A DNA stretch of 24,642 bases from CAZCWX01 sp964502465 (GCA_964502465.1 CAZCWX010000588.1:1-24642); one strand, 5' to 3'. Positions 14,455 to 22,839 are shown, numbered from the stretch's first letter. Numbers and translations: made by a program. The notes: generated by a model not told the origin, from the letters alone.

Positions 14455-15309
14455 CTATAACGAACTTTTCTTATTGTTGTCAAGGGTGCGAGGTTGTTGC
14501 GGCTGATTTGCGAGATCTCTTCCGGGGTCCTCATCTTGCAAAGTCCCCCTCCCTAACCGCATCACTGCCCGAATCGGGCCGGATAACGCGTAGAAGAAAA
14601 AAACGCTGAACAACATCAGCTGGGGTTCAGCAATAGCGAGCTGGATCAGAATAATACCCAGGATTAAGATCCAAAACGGTTGGCGGCGACCAAGTGGCAG
14701 CTCTTTAAAGCTGAAATATGGAATCGTACTGACCATCAGGCCGCCAAGAGCATAGATCAGCAAGAGCAGCGTAATGTGTTTGGTTGTGGCTCCTTCTCCG
14801 CCAAGGAAGTAATACATCAAAATCGTCGTCGCTATGACTCCTGCGGCTGCCGGAATCGGCAGCCCAACAAAGCTGCGTTTATCCGCGACCTCAACCTGCA
14901 CATTGAATCGAGCCAGCCGCAGTGCCCCACAGACGACATAGAGAGAGGCAGCCAACCATCCCCAGACTCCCCAGAGCTCGAGTGCCCAGCGGTATGCCAG
15001 CACGCCAGGAGCAACGCCAAAAGCCACAAGGTCGGAAAGCGAATCGTACTCGACACCGAATCGGCTCGAGCTTTTTGTCATACGCGCGACCCGGCCATCA
15101 AGGACATCAAACACCAGAGCCACCAAGATGGCGATTGCCGCGAGCCGATACTCTTCCTTGAAGGTTGCGATAATAGAATAGAAACCGCTGAACAAGCCTC
15201 CAGTCGTTACCAGATTGGGCAGGAGGTACACTCCCCTCGACATGCGTAAGGAAGGAGGCATGCGTCTATGTCCAGGCAGTACCCGGATCTTGTTGCGTAA
15301 AGAACTCAC
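14455..15309 (-). CDS. pssA: CDP-diacylglycerol-serine O-phosphatidyltransferase
   Basis: Makes phosphatidylserine from CDP-diacylglycerol and L-serine; integral membrane enzyme. The CDP-alcohol phosphotransferase signature D-x2-DG-x2-AR-x8-G-x3-D-x3-D is seen in DVLDGRVARMTK followed by SRFGVEYDSLSD. Several hydrophobic helices follow (about residues 110-240), and the C-terminal tail is polar. The GTG at 15309 is chosen: it overlaps the psd stop as GTGA, has GGGGAG five bases upstream, and gives a 284-residue protein of normal length; an ATG at 15387 would lie well inside psd. It acts directly upstream of psd in the pathway, and the leuA leader starts nine bases after its stop. Confidence 0.95.
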   Translation of the reverse strand: MSSLRNKIRVLPGHRRMPPSLRMSRGVYLLPNLVTTGGLFSGFYSIIATFKEEYRLAAIAILVALVFDVLDGRVARMTKSSSRFGVEYDSLSDLVAFGVAPGVLAYRWALELWGVWGWLAASLYVVCGALRLARFNVQVEVADKRSFVGLPIPAAAGVIATTILMYYFLGGEGATTKHITLLLLIYALGGLMVSTIPYFSFKELPLGRRQPFWILILGIILIQLAIAEPQLMLFSVFFFYALSGPIRAVMRLGRGTLQDEDPGRDLANQPQQPRTLDNNKKSSL

Positions 15310-15938
15310 GGATACTCCCCAATCACCGTTTCCCCAGCCTTGACTCGTTGACCGACCTGCACCTTCACTTGAGTCTCTGGTAAACAATAGAGGTCTACCC
15401 GAGAACCTAGCATAATCAGTCCATAGCGGTCTCCCTGATGCACCTGTTCACCGCCTTTCAGGAAGCAGACAATTCGTCGCGCGAGGATGCCAGCGACCTG
15501 CACTAAGAGCACGCGGCGACCTTGGTCATCTTGAATCGTGACCGCATTCCGCTCATTCACCTCAGTGGCGTCCGCAGCGAAAGCCGGACGAAATTGACCA
15601 GCCTGATACTGGACAGTGGCTACCCGGCCAGAGACCGGCACCCGATTCACATGCACATCAAGAGGAGACATAAAGATGCCAATCCGGGTGCTGGGCGCGG
15701 CTAGGAAATGCTCTTCTTGGATATTTTTTTCGACGGTCACCACTCGGCCATCGGCAGGAGAGAGAATCAACCGGTCATCCCTTGGACCATGCCGTTCAGG
15801 ATCACGAAAAAAGAACGCGATAAACAGGGCGAGCAGGAGAAAGAGCAAGCCGAGCGTCTTCAAGCCGACGAGACCACACACCAACGACGCAATGCCGAGT
15901 CCAAAAATATAGGGATAACCTTCGCGGGCAAAGTGCAT
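15306..15938 (-). CDS. psd: Phosphatidylserine decarboxylase proenzyme, short form
   Basis: Decarboxylates phosphatidylserine to phosphatidylethanolamine using a pyruvoyl group made by self-cleavage. The cleavage motif LGSRVD has Ser179 as the pyruvoyl precursor; processing would give an alpha chain of about 32 residues. At 210 residues it is the short PSD-A type common in Deltaproteobacteria, Bacteroidetes and Archaea. Two N-terminal hydrophobic segments (about 10-45) anchor it, and SPADGRVV and FMSPLDVHVNRVP are family motifs. The ATG has no clear ribosome site; the region upstream is a repeat tract. It overlaps pssA as GTGA. Confidence 0.96.
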   Translation of the reverse strand: MHFAREGYPYIFGLGIASLVCGLVGLKTLGLLFLLLALFIAFFFRDPERHGPRDDRLILSPADGRVVTVEKNIQEEHFLAAPSTRIGIFMSPLDVHVNRVPVSGRVATVQYQAGQFRPAFAADATEVNERNAVTIQDDQGRRVLLVQVAGILARRIVCFLKGGEQVHQGDRYGLIMLGSRVDLYCLPETQVKVQVGQRVKAGETVIGEYP

Positions 15939-15954
15939 TATGTATGAAAGGCCA

Positions 15955-16017
15955 CAAGGTTCAGGCTCCAGGCCGCAGGGCCCCTCCCTTCAGCCTATAG
16001 CCTTCAGCCTATTATCT
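15955..16017. repeat. Heptanucleotide tract with opposed arms between ilvC and psd
   Basis: Nine 7-nt blocks run in phase. The first four are of the CAGGCTC type (the first one divergent), the middle block is CCTCCCT, and the next three are TCAGCCT or ATAGCCT, whose complement is AGGCTGA. The two halves therefore oppose each other and could pair. The right end overlaps the TAG of ilvC (16016-16018), and psd begins 16 nt from the left end. Confidence 0.85.
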
Positions 16018-17032
16018 AGTTTTTTGCCTTATCAACCAGACGGTTTTGCTGGAGCCACGGCATCATCGCCCGGAGTTTGGCTCCAACCAGTTCGGCTGGA
16101 TGGTGCTCTCCCTCACGTCGCAGTTCACGAAAATGCGGTAGGCCTGCACGATATTCGGTAATCCACTCATCAGCAAATGAGCCAGACTGAATATCTGCCA
16201 AGATCTTCTTCATCGCCTCCCGGCTTTCTTTGCCGATGATCTTTTTCCCACGGGTCATATCACCGTATTCGGCGGTGTTGCTAATCGAATACCGCATATT
16301 GGAGATGCCACCTTCGTAGACCAGATCAACGATCAGCTTCATCTCATGGATACACTCGAAATAGGCCATCTCTGGCGCATACCCTGCCTCAACCAACGTT
16401 TCGAAGCCAGCCCGCATCAACTCAGTAAGGCCACCGCACAAAACCGATTGTTCACCAAACAAATCGGTCTCTGTCTCTTCTCGAAAGTTCGTTTCCAAAA
16501 TCGCAGCGCGGCCGCCGCCAATAGCGGACCCATACGCCAGCGCCACTTGTTTACTATTGCCTGCGGGGTCTTGGGCTACCGCAATCAGGCACGGGACTCC
16601 TTTGCCCTTCTCGAACTCGCTACGGAGTAAGTGCCCAGGTCCCTTTGGAGCTACCATAAAGACATTGACATCGGCGGGAGGCACGATCTTTTTGAAGTGA
16701 ATATTAAAGCCATGTGCACAGGCCAGGTATTGACCAGGTTTGAGCTGCATGCGGATATCAGACTCATACATCTCGCTAGCGACCTCGTCAGGAGTTAGGA
16801 TCATGATGATATCCGCTTCGGCCGCAGCCTGGGACACTTCCTTCACAGAGAAACCAGTATTTTCGGCTTTGGGCCAGGAGGTACCTCCTTTTTTGAGGGC
16901 GATCCGTACGTCCATACCGCTATCACGCAGGTTAAGGGCGTGCGCATGGCCTTGGCTGCCATAGCCGACGATGGCAATTTTTTTCCCCTTCAGCAGGGAC
17001 AGATCCGCGTCTTTGTCATAGTAAATGTTCAT
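16016..17032 (-). CDS. ilvC: Ketol-acid reductoisomerase, class I
   Basis: Converts acetolactate or acetohydroxybutyrate to the dihydroxy acids of valine, leucine and isoleucine synthesis, using NADPH and magnesium. The 338-residue length is that of the short class I enzymes. The Rossmann motif is GYGSQGHAHALNLRDSG; the cofactor-specificity loop is KKGGTSW; the NVFMVAPKGPGHLLRSEF segment and the ETETDLFGEQSVLCGG stretch carry substrate- and metal-site residues. The ATG overlaps the ilvN TGA as ATGA (17029-17032), with AAAGGAG upstream. A repeat tract begins at its stop. Confidence 0.97.
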   Translation of the reverse strand: MNIYYDKDADLSLLKGKKIAIVGYGSQGHAHALNLRDSGMDVRIALKKGGTSWPKAENTGFSVKEVSQAAAEADIIMILTPDEVASEMYESDIRMQLKPGQYLACAHGFNIHFKKIVPPADVNVFMVAPKGPGHLLRSEFEKGKGVPCLIAVAQDPAGNSKQVALAYGSAIGGGRAAILETNFREETETDLFGEQSVLCGGLTELMRAGFETLVEAGYAPEMAYFECIHEMKLIVDLVYEGGISNMRYSISNTAEYGDMTRGKKIIGKESREAMKKILADIQSGSFADEWITEYRAGLPHFRELRREGEHHPAELVGAKLRAMMPWLQQNRLVDKAKN

Positions 17033-17574
17033 GCTGCCTTCTCCTTTGCCTTCCCTTTTAGTTCCACAGGCTCATTGCGGGTAGATGCGGACAGAACCTG
17101 AACGCCACGCTGCATCGCCACCTTCCCCGTGCGCACGATCTCTTTGATGCCGAGGGGTTTGAGCAGATTGAGAATGGCATCGATTTTTTCCTCGTCTCCT
17201 GTCACCTCGATAATGTACGAACGGGGATCAACGTCGATGACTTTCGCGCGAAAAATGTTGGCGATGTTGAGCACCTCACTGCGGGTGCGCTCATCAGCGG
17301 AGACTTTAATGAGCGCCATTTCGCGCTCAACATGAATAGCATCCTGAACATCAACGACCTTAATGACACACACCAGTTTGTTCAGTTGCTTGGTAATTTG
17401 CTCGACGATCTGGTCATCACCTATAGTCTCCAAGGTGATGCGGGAGATCGTTGGGTCCAGGGTCTCGGCGACCGTGAGGCTTTTAATGTTGAAGCCTCGC
17501 CCACTAAAGAGGCCAGCAACTCTGGCCAGGACCCCAAATTCGTTCTCGACAAGGATAGAGATAATGTGACGCAT
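17029..17574 (-). CDS. ilvN: Acetolactate synthase small (regulatory) subunit
   Basis: Regulatory subunit that stimulates acetolactate synthase and gives it valine sensitivity. The 181-residue protein has an N-terminal ACT domain (RHIISILVENEFGVLARVAG, then GRGFNIKSLTV) and the usual second domain (EREMALIKVSA, then KVIDVDPRSYIIEVTGDEEKI). The last 20 residues are Lys/Glu-rich. The catalytic subunit gene ilvB, which normally precedes it, is absent; a DUF465 gene lies there instead. The start has AGGG close upstream. It is translationally coupled to ilvC. Confidence 0.95.
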   Translation of the reverse strand: MRHIISILVENEFGVLARVAGLFSGRGFNIKSLTVAETLDPTISRITLETIGDDQIVEQITKQLNKLVCVIKVVDVQDAIHVEREMALIKVSADERTRSEVLNIANIFRAKVIDVDPRSYIIEVTGDEEKIDAILNLLKPLGIKEIVRTGKVAMQRGVQVLSASTRNEPVELKGKAKEKAA

Positions 17575-17687
17575 GAACCCTCATGACTCGGATAGGGCGG
17601 ACCTCAGATAAGATAAGAAGAGGGACATGCCTTCCCATCGCACCATCCCTCCCCGGCTTCTCACGATGTCGGAGAGACTGTGGTTTT

Positions 17688-17918
17688 TTACGCTGCGGCC
17701 TGACGGTGACGAGCGAGGATTTCCATCATCCTGTCTTTGCCAGCTAGCTTCTGTTTCTGAATCCGCTTTTGTTTGACCTCTTCTTCTTCCGTCAGGTAGG
17801 GTTTCTGCCTCAGATCAGCCAATTGCCGCTCCAGCTCCAAATGTTCCTCGTAATGTCTGCGCAATTCCAGATCGGTGTCAATCAACGAGCGGATCAAGAC
17901 TTCTTCTTTGACTTCCAT
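17688..17918 (-). CDS. DUF465 / YdcH-family small coiled-coil protein
   Basis: A 76-residue charged helical protein. Features of the DUF465 family are visible: an N-terminal helix (RSLIDTDLELRRHYEEHLELERQ), the LTEEEEVKQKRIQKQKLAGKDRM stretch, and a short C-terminal helix. The ATG at 17918 has AGGGAGG six bases upstream; a longer reading would extend into the promoter region. No function is established for the family. It is 113 bp upstream of ilvN, on the same strand and without an obvious terminator, so it may be the first gene of the ilv-psd-pss-leu transcript. Confidence 0.8.
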   Translation of the reverse strand: MEVKEEVLIRSLIDTDLELRRHYEEHLELERQLADLRQKPYLTEEEEVKQKRIQKQKLAGKDRMMEILARHRQAAA

Positions 17919-17954
17919 AACGACCCTCCCTGAAAGAAGCAAAACATTCAAACT

Positions 17955-17981
17955 GTAATATAGGCTCCCTGCAATTGTCAA
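17955..17981 (-). promoter_or_regulatory. Candidate promoter upstream of the DUF465-ilvN operon
   Basis: A perfect TTGACA (17981-17976, minus strand) is followed 15 nt later by TATTAC (17960-17955), or 13 nt later by TATATT. Spacing is shorter than the ideal 17, so the -10 assignment is uncertain. It lies about 40-60 nt upstream of the DUF465 start. Confidence 0.35.
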
Positions 17982-18094
17982 CGTCAGTATGGCCATCTCT
18001 CTGGCGCCATTCGACGAGAAAACTTTTCACAGTGAAACTATTTTTATCAGTATACCAGCATACCGCAACTCATTATTCACCCAGCCGATTCGGG

Positions 18095-20182
18095 CTAACG
18101 TGCGTGTTCAGCCTGCGCCTGCTTTGTCTCCTGGATAATCTTTTCCACCAAGTGGTGCGGCACTTCTTCATAGTGAGAAAATTCCATATGAAACGTGCCA
18201 CGACCGCTGGTCATCGAACGTAAATCCGGGGCATAGGAGAGAATCTCAGACATCGGAACCACAGCTTTGATAATTTGCGTATTGCCTTTTGCGTCAACGC
18301 TGAGCAGTCTGCCGCGACGGCGGTTGAGATCACCGGTAATATCACCAACATACTCCTCGGGTACGGACACCTCTGCGGTCATGATCGGTTCCAGCAACAC
18401 GGGCCGAGCCTTCTCGATCGCATTTTGCACGCCTAACGACCCAGCAATCTGAAATGCCAGATCAGAGGAATCAACCTCATGGTACGATCCATCATAGAGC
18501 GCAACCCGAATATCCACGATCGGATACCCAGCAAGATATCCTTTAGCAAGTGCGTTGACGATCCCCTTTTCTACGGACGAAATGTATTGTCGAGGAATCG
18601 CACCGCCCTTAATCTCATCGACAAACTCAAACCCTTTCCCGCGCGATAAGGGTTCGATGCGAATCCAGGTATCGCCAAACTGCCCTCGACCACCGGTCTG
18701 TTTTTTGAGGCGACCTTGCGCTTCAGCCTTGCCCACAATGGTTTCCCGATAGGGCACTTTTGGAGACCTGAGTTCGACCTCAACTCCGTATCGACGTTTG
18801 AGTTTCTCGACGATCACCTCGATATGCAATTGCCCGGCACCGGAGATCAGAATATCGTTATTTTGTGGGTCACGATCGACTTTCAGCGCCTGATCCTCTT
18901 CAGCCAGGCGATGCAAAGAGGCCATAATTTTTTCTTCGTCTCCACGGGATTTGAGCCCCACGGCAAAGGAGATGACCGGTGCAAAATCCACCAGTCGGTC
19001 GAATACGCTAGGCGCTTTTTCGTCGCAGAGGGTATCCCCAGTATGGGTGTCCTTGAGTTTGGCAACGGCGACGATTTCACCAACCACCGCTGCAGGGACT
19101 GGCTGCTGCTTCTTCCCGTCCAAACGAAACAATTGCCCTAAGCGTTCTTTTCCATCGCGAGTTGCATTGTAGACGACCGAGTCGCTCTCGACCTTGCCGG
19201 AGCACACCGCGAACACGGACAGGCGGCCAGTCGGCGATTCGAGCGTCTTAAATACCCGCGCCGCAAATGGCGCGGCAGGATCAGGACTGCGTTCGAGCTC
19301 CTCATGGGTCTTTGGATGTTCTCCTGTCTTCGCTTTGCAGTCAGCAGGGGATGGCAGGTAATCGATAACCGCATCAAGGAGCGGTTGTATCCCAGCCGCT
19401 CTTAACCCAGAACCACATAATACCGGAAAGATGCGCCCCGTAATCACCCCCTCACGCAATCCCTGTTTGAGTTCTGCCGGACTAATCTCTCCGCCTTCAA
19501 GATAGCGGGTGAGGAGTTCATCGTTCAGCTCGGCAATAGCCTCAATCAACTTTTCACGATGCTCATCTACTTCGGCCTGGACTTCCACCGGAATGTCTTG
19601 CTCCTGGACAGCACCGTTATCGCCTTGGAACAAGAGCGCTCGCATAGACAGCAGGTCGACCACACCACGGAAGTTCGCCTGGGCTCCGATTGGCACCTGC
19701 ACGGCGACCAATTTGGCATCGAGGATTTTGCTGATCCCGCCGATAGCCTGCTCGAGTGTGCCTTCTTCTCGGTCCATGCGGGAAAGAAAAACCAGGCGTG
19801 GCAAGTTGAGGTCATTCGCCCACCCCCACAACCGCTCGCTTTCGACCTTGAGCTGGCCTGTCGGTCCAGCAACGAACACTGCTCCTGCCATCGCCTCCAT
19901 GGCGTAGCGCGCCTCAGGAAGAAAATTTGCGTACCCCGGAGGATCGATCAAACATACTTCATGCCTTTTCCAGGCCAAGGTGTGAAAAGCCGTTGACAGG
20001 GTAATCTTGCGCCGTATTTCCTCAGGCTCAAAGTCGAACACTGAACTCCCATCATCAACCCGTCCTAGTCGGGTGGTTGCACCAGCAGCATACAGCAACG
20101 CTTCCCCTAAAGAGGTCTTGCCTATACCACCTTCGCCGAGAAGGCCAACTGGTCTCATACGGCGGACGTCGTCAACAGCCAT
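18095..20182 (-). CDS. Elongation factor G-like GTPase (EF-G paralogue, FusA2 type)
   Basis: A 695-residue five-domain EF-G homologue. The P-loop is GEGGIGKTS (16-24); switch I is shortened to RRKITLSTAF; switch II is DPPGYANF (80-87), with Tyr84 where translational EF-G has the catalytic His; the G4 motif is SRMD (134-137) instead of NKMD. Domains II to V follow, with PFAARVFKTLESPTGRLSVF, SGAGQLHIEV, GGRGQFGDTWIRIEP and SVPEEYVGDITGDLNRRRG. The variant motifs match EF-G paralogues such as M. tuberculosis FusA2, which have been linked to dormancy or ribosome rescue rather than bulk elongation. GAGGGGG precedes the ATG. It stands between coaX and the ilv operon, away from rpsL/rpsG/tuf. Confidence 0.88.
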   Translation of the reverse strand: MAVDDVRRMRPVGLLGEGGIGKTSLGEALLYAAGATTRLGRVDDGSSVFDFEPEEIRRKITLSTAFHTLAWKRHEVCLIDPPGYANFLPEARYAMEAMAGAVFVAGPTGQLKVESERLWGWANDLNLPRLVFLSRMDREEGTLEQAIGGISKILDAKLVAVQVPIGAQANFRGVVDLLSMRALLFQGDNGAVQEQDIPVEVQAEVDEHREKLIEAIAELNDELLTRYLEGGEISPAELKQGLREGVITGRIFPVLCGSGLRAAGIQPLLDAVIDYLPSPADCKAKTGEHPKTHEELERSPDPAAPFAARVFKTLESPTGRLSVFAVCSGKVESDSVVYNATRDGKERLGQLFRLDGKKQQPVPAAVVGEIVAVAKLKDTHTGDTLCDEKAPSVFDRLVDFAPVISFAVGLKSRGDEEKIMASLHRLAEEDQALKVDRDPQNNDILISGAGQLHIEVIVEKLKRRYGVEVELRSPKVPYRETIVGKAEAQGRLKKQTGGRGQFGDTWIRIEPLSRGKGFEFVDEIKGGAIPRQYISSVEKGIVNALAKGYLAGYPIVDIRVALYDGSYHEVDSSDLAFQIAGSLGVQNAIEKARPVLLEPIMTAEVSVPEEYVGDITGDLNRRRGRLLSVDAKGNTQIIKAVVPMSEILSYAPDLRSMTSGRGTFHMEFSHYEEVPHHLVEKIIQETKQAQAEHAR

Positions 20183-20353
20183 AGTTTCCCCCTCAATATA
20201 TAGCGTTTAACAATCAGCCCTCTACACAGAGCACTGGCAAAAATTGGCAATGAAACCTTGCTCTAAGTGCCCTTCTTTGCTTTTTCCCCTCTACTCAGGC
20301 CTCATCACTCGGTTTTCTTCTTAGCTTATTTCTGCGAGCTGAAAATGTTCTTC

Positions 20354-21118
20354 TCACTGGTTGCGGTCATAAAGAATTCGTAGTCCTTCTAGCGTCAGAA
20401 ATTCATCGACCTCCTCTATCGTCACCGACTCTGCAGCAATCAGGTTCGCGAAGCCTCCGGTTGCGATCACTCGCGCCTTGACTTTGTGCTCCTTCTGGAT
20501 GCGATCGACCATGCCATCGACCAAAGCCGTATATCCATAGAAAATACCGGACTGGATCGCGTGGACGGTATTCCGCCCTACCACTTTCGGCGGTTTGACC
20601 AGTTCGACTCGGTAGAGTTTCGCTGTCTTATGGAAGAGTGCGTCAAGCGAGATCCCCACCCCTGGCACGATCGCTCCACCAAGATACTCTCCAGCCGCAG
20701 TGACATAGTCAAAAGTTGTGGCGGTACCAAAATCCACCACAATCGTCACATCGTGATAGCGCTCGTAGGCAGCCACAGCATTGACAATACGGTCAGCACC
20801 AACCTCGCGTGGATTATCGTACAGGATTGGCATGCCCGTCTTGACTCCTGGGCCGACGATGAGGAGACTCGCATGAAAGTACTTGTGTGCCAGTTCCTCC
20901 ATGACGTTCGTCATCGGCGGGACGACACACGCCACCGTGATCCCTCTGACCGCAGAGAACGCTAACTCAGAGGCAGAAAACAAACTGCGCAGTAAGACCC
21001 CATACTCGTCAGCCGTGCGCTCAGCTTCCGTCAGAAGCCGCCAGTGATGCGTGAGTTTTTTGCCTTGGTACAGACCAATCACCGTATGGGTGTTCCCCAC
21101 ATCAACGACGAGGATCAT
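20354..21118 (-). CDS. coaX: Type III pantothenate kinase
   Basis: Phosphorylates pantothenate, the first step of CoA synthesis; cytosolic dimer, not inhibited by CoA in characterised members. The ASKHA-type phosphate motif is VVDVGNTHT (4-12); GADRIVNAVAAYERY and VVDFGTATTFDYV are the other two signature segments, followed by GGAIVPGVGIS. The ATG at 21118 is preferred (GGAG six bases upstream, standard N-terminus MILVVDVGNT); an ATG at 21136 is possible but sits only two bases from its AGGAGG. It overlaps the end of birA by 17 bp, so the two are coupled. Confidence 0.95.
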   Translation of the reverse strand: MILVVDVGNTHTVIGLYQGKKLTHHWRLLTEAERTADEYGVLLRSLFSASELAFSAVRGITVACVVPPMTNVMEELAHKYFHASLLIVGPGVKTGMPILYDNPREVGADRIVNAVAAYERYHDVTIVVDFGTATTFDYVTAAGEYLGGAIVPGVGISLDALFHKTAKLYRVELVKPPKVVGRNTVHAIQSGIFYGYTALVDGMVDRIQKEHKVKARVIATGGFANLIAAESVTIEEVDEFLTLEGLRILYDRNQ

Positions 21119-21944
21119 GACTTTCTCCGTGTTCATATCCTCCTACCACGGTTATATCACCAGCAAGCAGGCGACGGGGAGCAGTATCTGGTTTTTCTTG
21201 CAGGAGCAAAGCCCCATCAGCATCGAGCCCAAGTACCGTGCCCGCAAGGGTCCCCTCTGATGCTATCACGGTGATCTGCCTGCCGATTAAGCCAGCCGCA
21301 TGACGTTCCCAAGCCGACCGCAGAGCCGGAAAGCCCTCTTCTAGCCACAGAATGTACAATTTCTCAAGATGGGTCAGCAGGGAAACGGTGAAAACACTCC
21401 GATTCACTGGCTGGCCGCTCACCAGGAACAGAGAGGCAGCCTTGTCCCGCAGATCTTCAGGAAAAGCCGAGAGCGGTGCATTAATGTTGACCCCGATTCC
21501 CATAATAACGGCACGGAGTGTCTCAGCAGCGGTCTGCATCTCAGCGAGGATGCCACAGACCTTTTTCCCGCTCACCAGCACATCATTCGGCCATTTGATT
21601 GCAGGCCTGAGACCATACTCGTGCGTAATAGTCTCAGCCACTGCGACCGCGGCCAGCAGGCTTAATTGTGGTGCTGCCGCAGCCGATACTGGTGGGCGGA
21701 GAATGACGGAGAGATAGAGGTTCACCTGAGGTGGTGAGACCCAACTTCTCCCCAAACGCCCCCTGCCGCCACTCTGAGAGTCAGCGATCACCACCGTCCC
21801 TTCAGGCGCCCCTTCACGGGCCAGGCGCGCAGCATAGGTATTGGTCGAATCGAGGGTAAGGAAAAAATGCAGCGGTTTGCCGAGCAACCGGGTTTGTAGT
21901 CGGCTCGTGAGGGTAGCGAAATCGAGATCCACAGGGTCACTCAT
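21102..21944 (-). CDS. birA: Biotin-[acetyl-CoA-carboxylase] ligase
   Basis: Activates biotin to biotinyl-AMP and attaches it to the carboxyl carrier protein. The 280-residue protein has the catalytic motifs GGRGRLGRSW and KWPNDVLV, and the C-terminal SH3-like domain (about 225-270, GTLAGTVLGLDADGALLLQ). There is no N-terminal helix-turn-helix domain: the catalytic part begins within the first 25 residues, so this is a monofunctional ligase without a repressor role. The ribosome site is poor, because a heptad tract lies directly upstream. The coaX start overlaps its end. Confidence 0.94.
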   Translation of the reverse strand: MSDPVDLDFATLTSRLQTRLLGKPLHFFLTLDSTNTYAARLAREGAPEGTVVIADSQSGGRGRLGRSWVSPPQVNLYLSVILRPPVSAAAAPQLSLLAAVAVAETITHEYGLRPAIKWPNDVLVSGKKVCGILAEMQTAAETLRAVIMGIGVNINAPLSAFPEDLRDKAASLFLVSGQPVNRSVFTVSLLTHLEKLYILWLEEGFPALRSAWERHAAGLIGRQITVIASEGTLAGTVLGLDADGALLLQEKPDTAPRRLLAGDITVVGGYEHGESHDPRR

Positions 21945-21951
21945 AATGCGT

Positions 21952-22000
21952 GACTTGTACTTCCAGACTTTAGACTTTGGAACGTGGACTTGAGACTTCC
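21952..22000. repeat. Heptanucleotide tract across the nadC stop codon, GACT family
   Basis: Seven 7-nt blocks stay in phase for 49 nt: GACTTGT, a divergent ACTTCCA, GACTTTA, GACTTTG, a divergent GAACGTG, GACTTGA and GACTTCC. It encodes the last nine codons and TAA of nadC and reaches to within 8 nt of the birA start. ACTTCCAGAC is shared with the tract after leuA. Confidence 0.88.
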
Positions 22001-22839
22001 ATAGCCACAGCCATACTGAGATCTACAGCTGGCGCAGAGTGAGTCAGTGCACCGACCGAAATAAAATCCACCCCGGTTTCCGCGACTTCACGCACCCGTT
22101 CCAGGCTCATATTGCCTGATGCTTCAAGCAACGCCCGCCCGCCGACAAAATGGACGGCCTCCTGCATCTGCACGGTCGTCATGTTGTCAAGCAAAATAAT
22201 ATCGGCGCAGGCGTCGAGTGCCTCCTGCACTTCGGCGAGAGTGGTACACTCGACTTCAACGCGCAGCAATGCAGAAGCGCGGTTTCTGGCCTGGCGCACC
22301 GCAGCACCAACTCCGCCACAGACGGCAATGTGGTTGTCTTTGATCAGGATACCGTCGTCCAGGCCCATACGGTGATTGACCCCTCCCCCCTGAGTGACGG
22401 CGTATTTGTCAAGCAGACGAAACCCGGGCAAGGTTTTGCGAGTATCGATAATTTTACAGGGTGTGCCAGCTACTGCATCGACAAACCGCCGCGTTAAGGT
22501 CGCGACTCCGGACAGATGTTGGAGAAAGTTCAGCATCGTCCGCTCAGTACTCAACAGAGTAGCAGCATTGCCCCACAGTTCACAGACAATCTCGCTTTTC
22601 TGCACGGTACTGCCTTCCGCTACAAGTCCACGGAAACCAGTCGTAACATCAAACACGTGAAGAATGCGTTCGACCAGCGGCAACCCAGCAATCGTCAGGT
22701 CTGTTTTGGCGGTAATTTTTCCTTTCGCCGGGTAGTCAGGTGGAATGGTGGCAAGCGTGGTCACATCTCCACGGCCCAGGTCTTCTTCTAAGGCCATAGC
22801 GATGAGACGAGTAACAGAAGGATGATCGAAAGGGTGCAT
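21970..22839 (-). CDS. nadC: Nicotinate-nucleotide pyrophosphorylase (carboxylating)
   Basis: Makes nicotinate mononucleotide from quinolinate and PRPP in de novo NAD synthesis. The 289-residue protein has the family pattern: ALEEDLGRGDVTT, ERTMLNFLQHLSGVAT, DTRKTLPGFR, GGGVNHRMGLDDGILIKDNH, EVECTTLAE, DIILLDNM, LEASGNM, and VDFISVGALTHSAPAVDLS. The catalytic core ends there, and the final nine residues (EVSSPRSKV) come from a repeat tract. The ATG has an in-frame TGA two codons upstream and no Shine-Dalgarno, since another repeat tract begins eight bases before it. nadA and nadB are not in the window. Confidence 0.96.
   Translation of the reverse strand: MHPFDHPSVTRLIAMALEEDLGRGDVTTLATIPPDYPAKGKITAKTDLTIAGLPLVERILHVFDVTTGFRGLVAEGSTVQKSEIVCELWGNAATLLSTERTMLNFLQHLSGVATLTRRFVDAVAGTPCKIIDTRKTLPGFRLLDKYAVTQGGGVNHRMGLDDGILIKDNHIAVCGGVGAAVRQARNRASALLRVEVECTTLAEVQEALDACADIILLDNMTTVQMQEAVHFVGGRALLEASGNMSLERVREVAETGVDFISVGALTHSAPAVDLSMAVAMEVSSPRSKV

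Noticed and set aside
15310..15387. A longer pssA starting inside psd
   Set aside because: The GTGA overlap, GGGGAG site and normal family length all point to the GTG at 15309.
17581..17646. A short leader ORF (about 21 codons, four Leu codons) ending just before ilvN as an ilv attenuator
   Set aside because: It has no run of Ile, Val or Leu codons, and no terminator hairpin follows; it looks like chance open frame in a 113-bp gap.
20183..20353. AGAGCA/TGCTCT inverted pair and doubled TTGCCA as a promoter/operator for the EF-G paralogue
   Set aside because: The arms are short and far apart, and no -10 box lies at a proper distance, so it is not supported as a feature.
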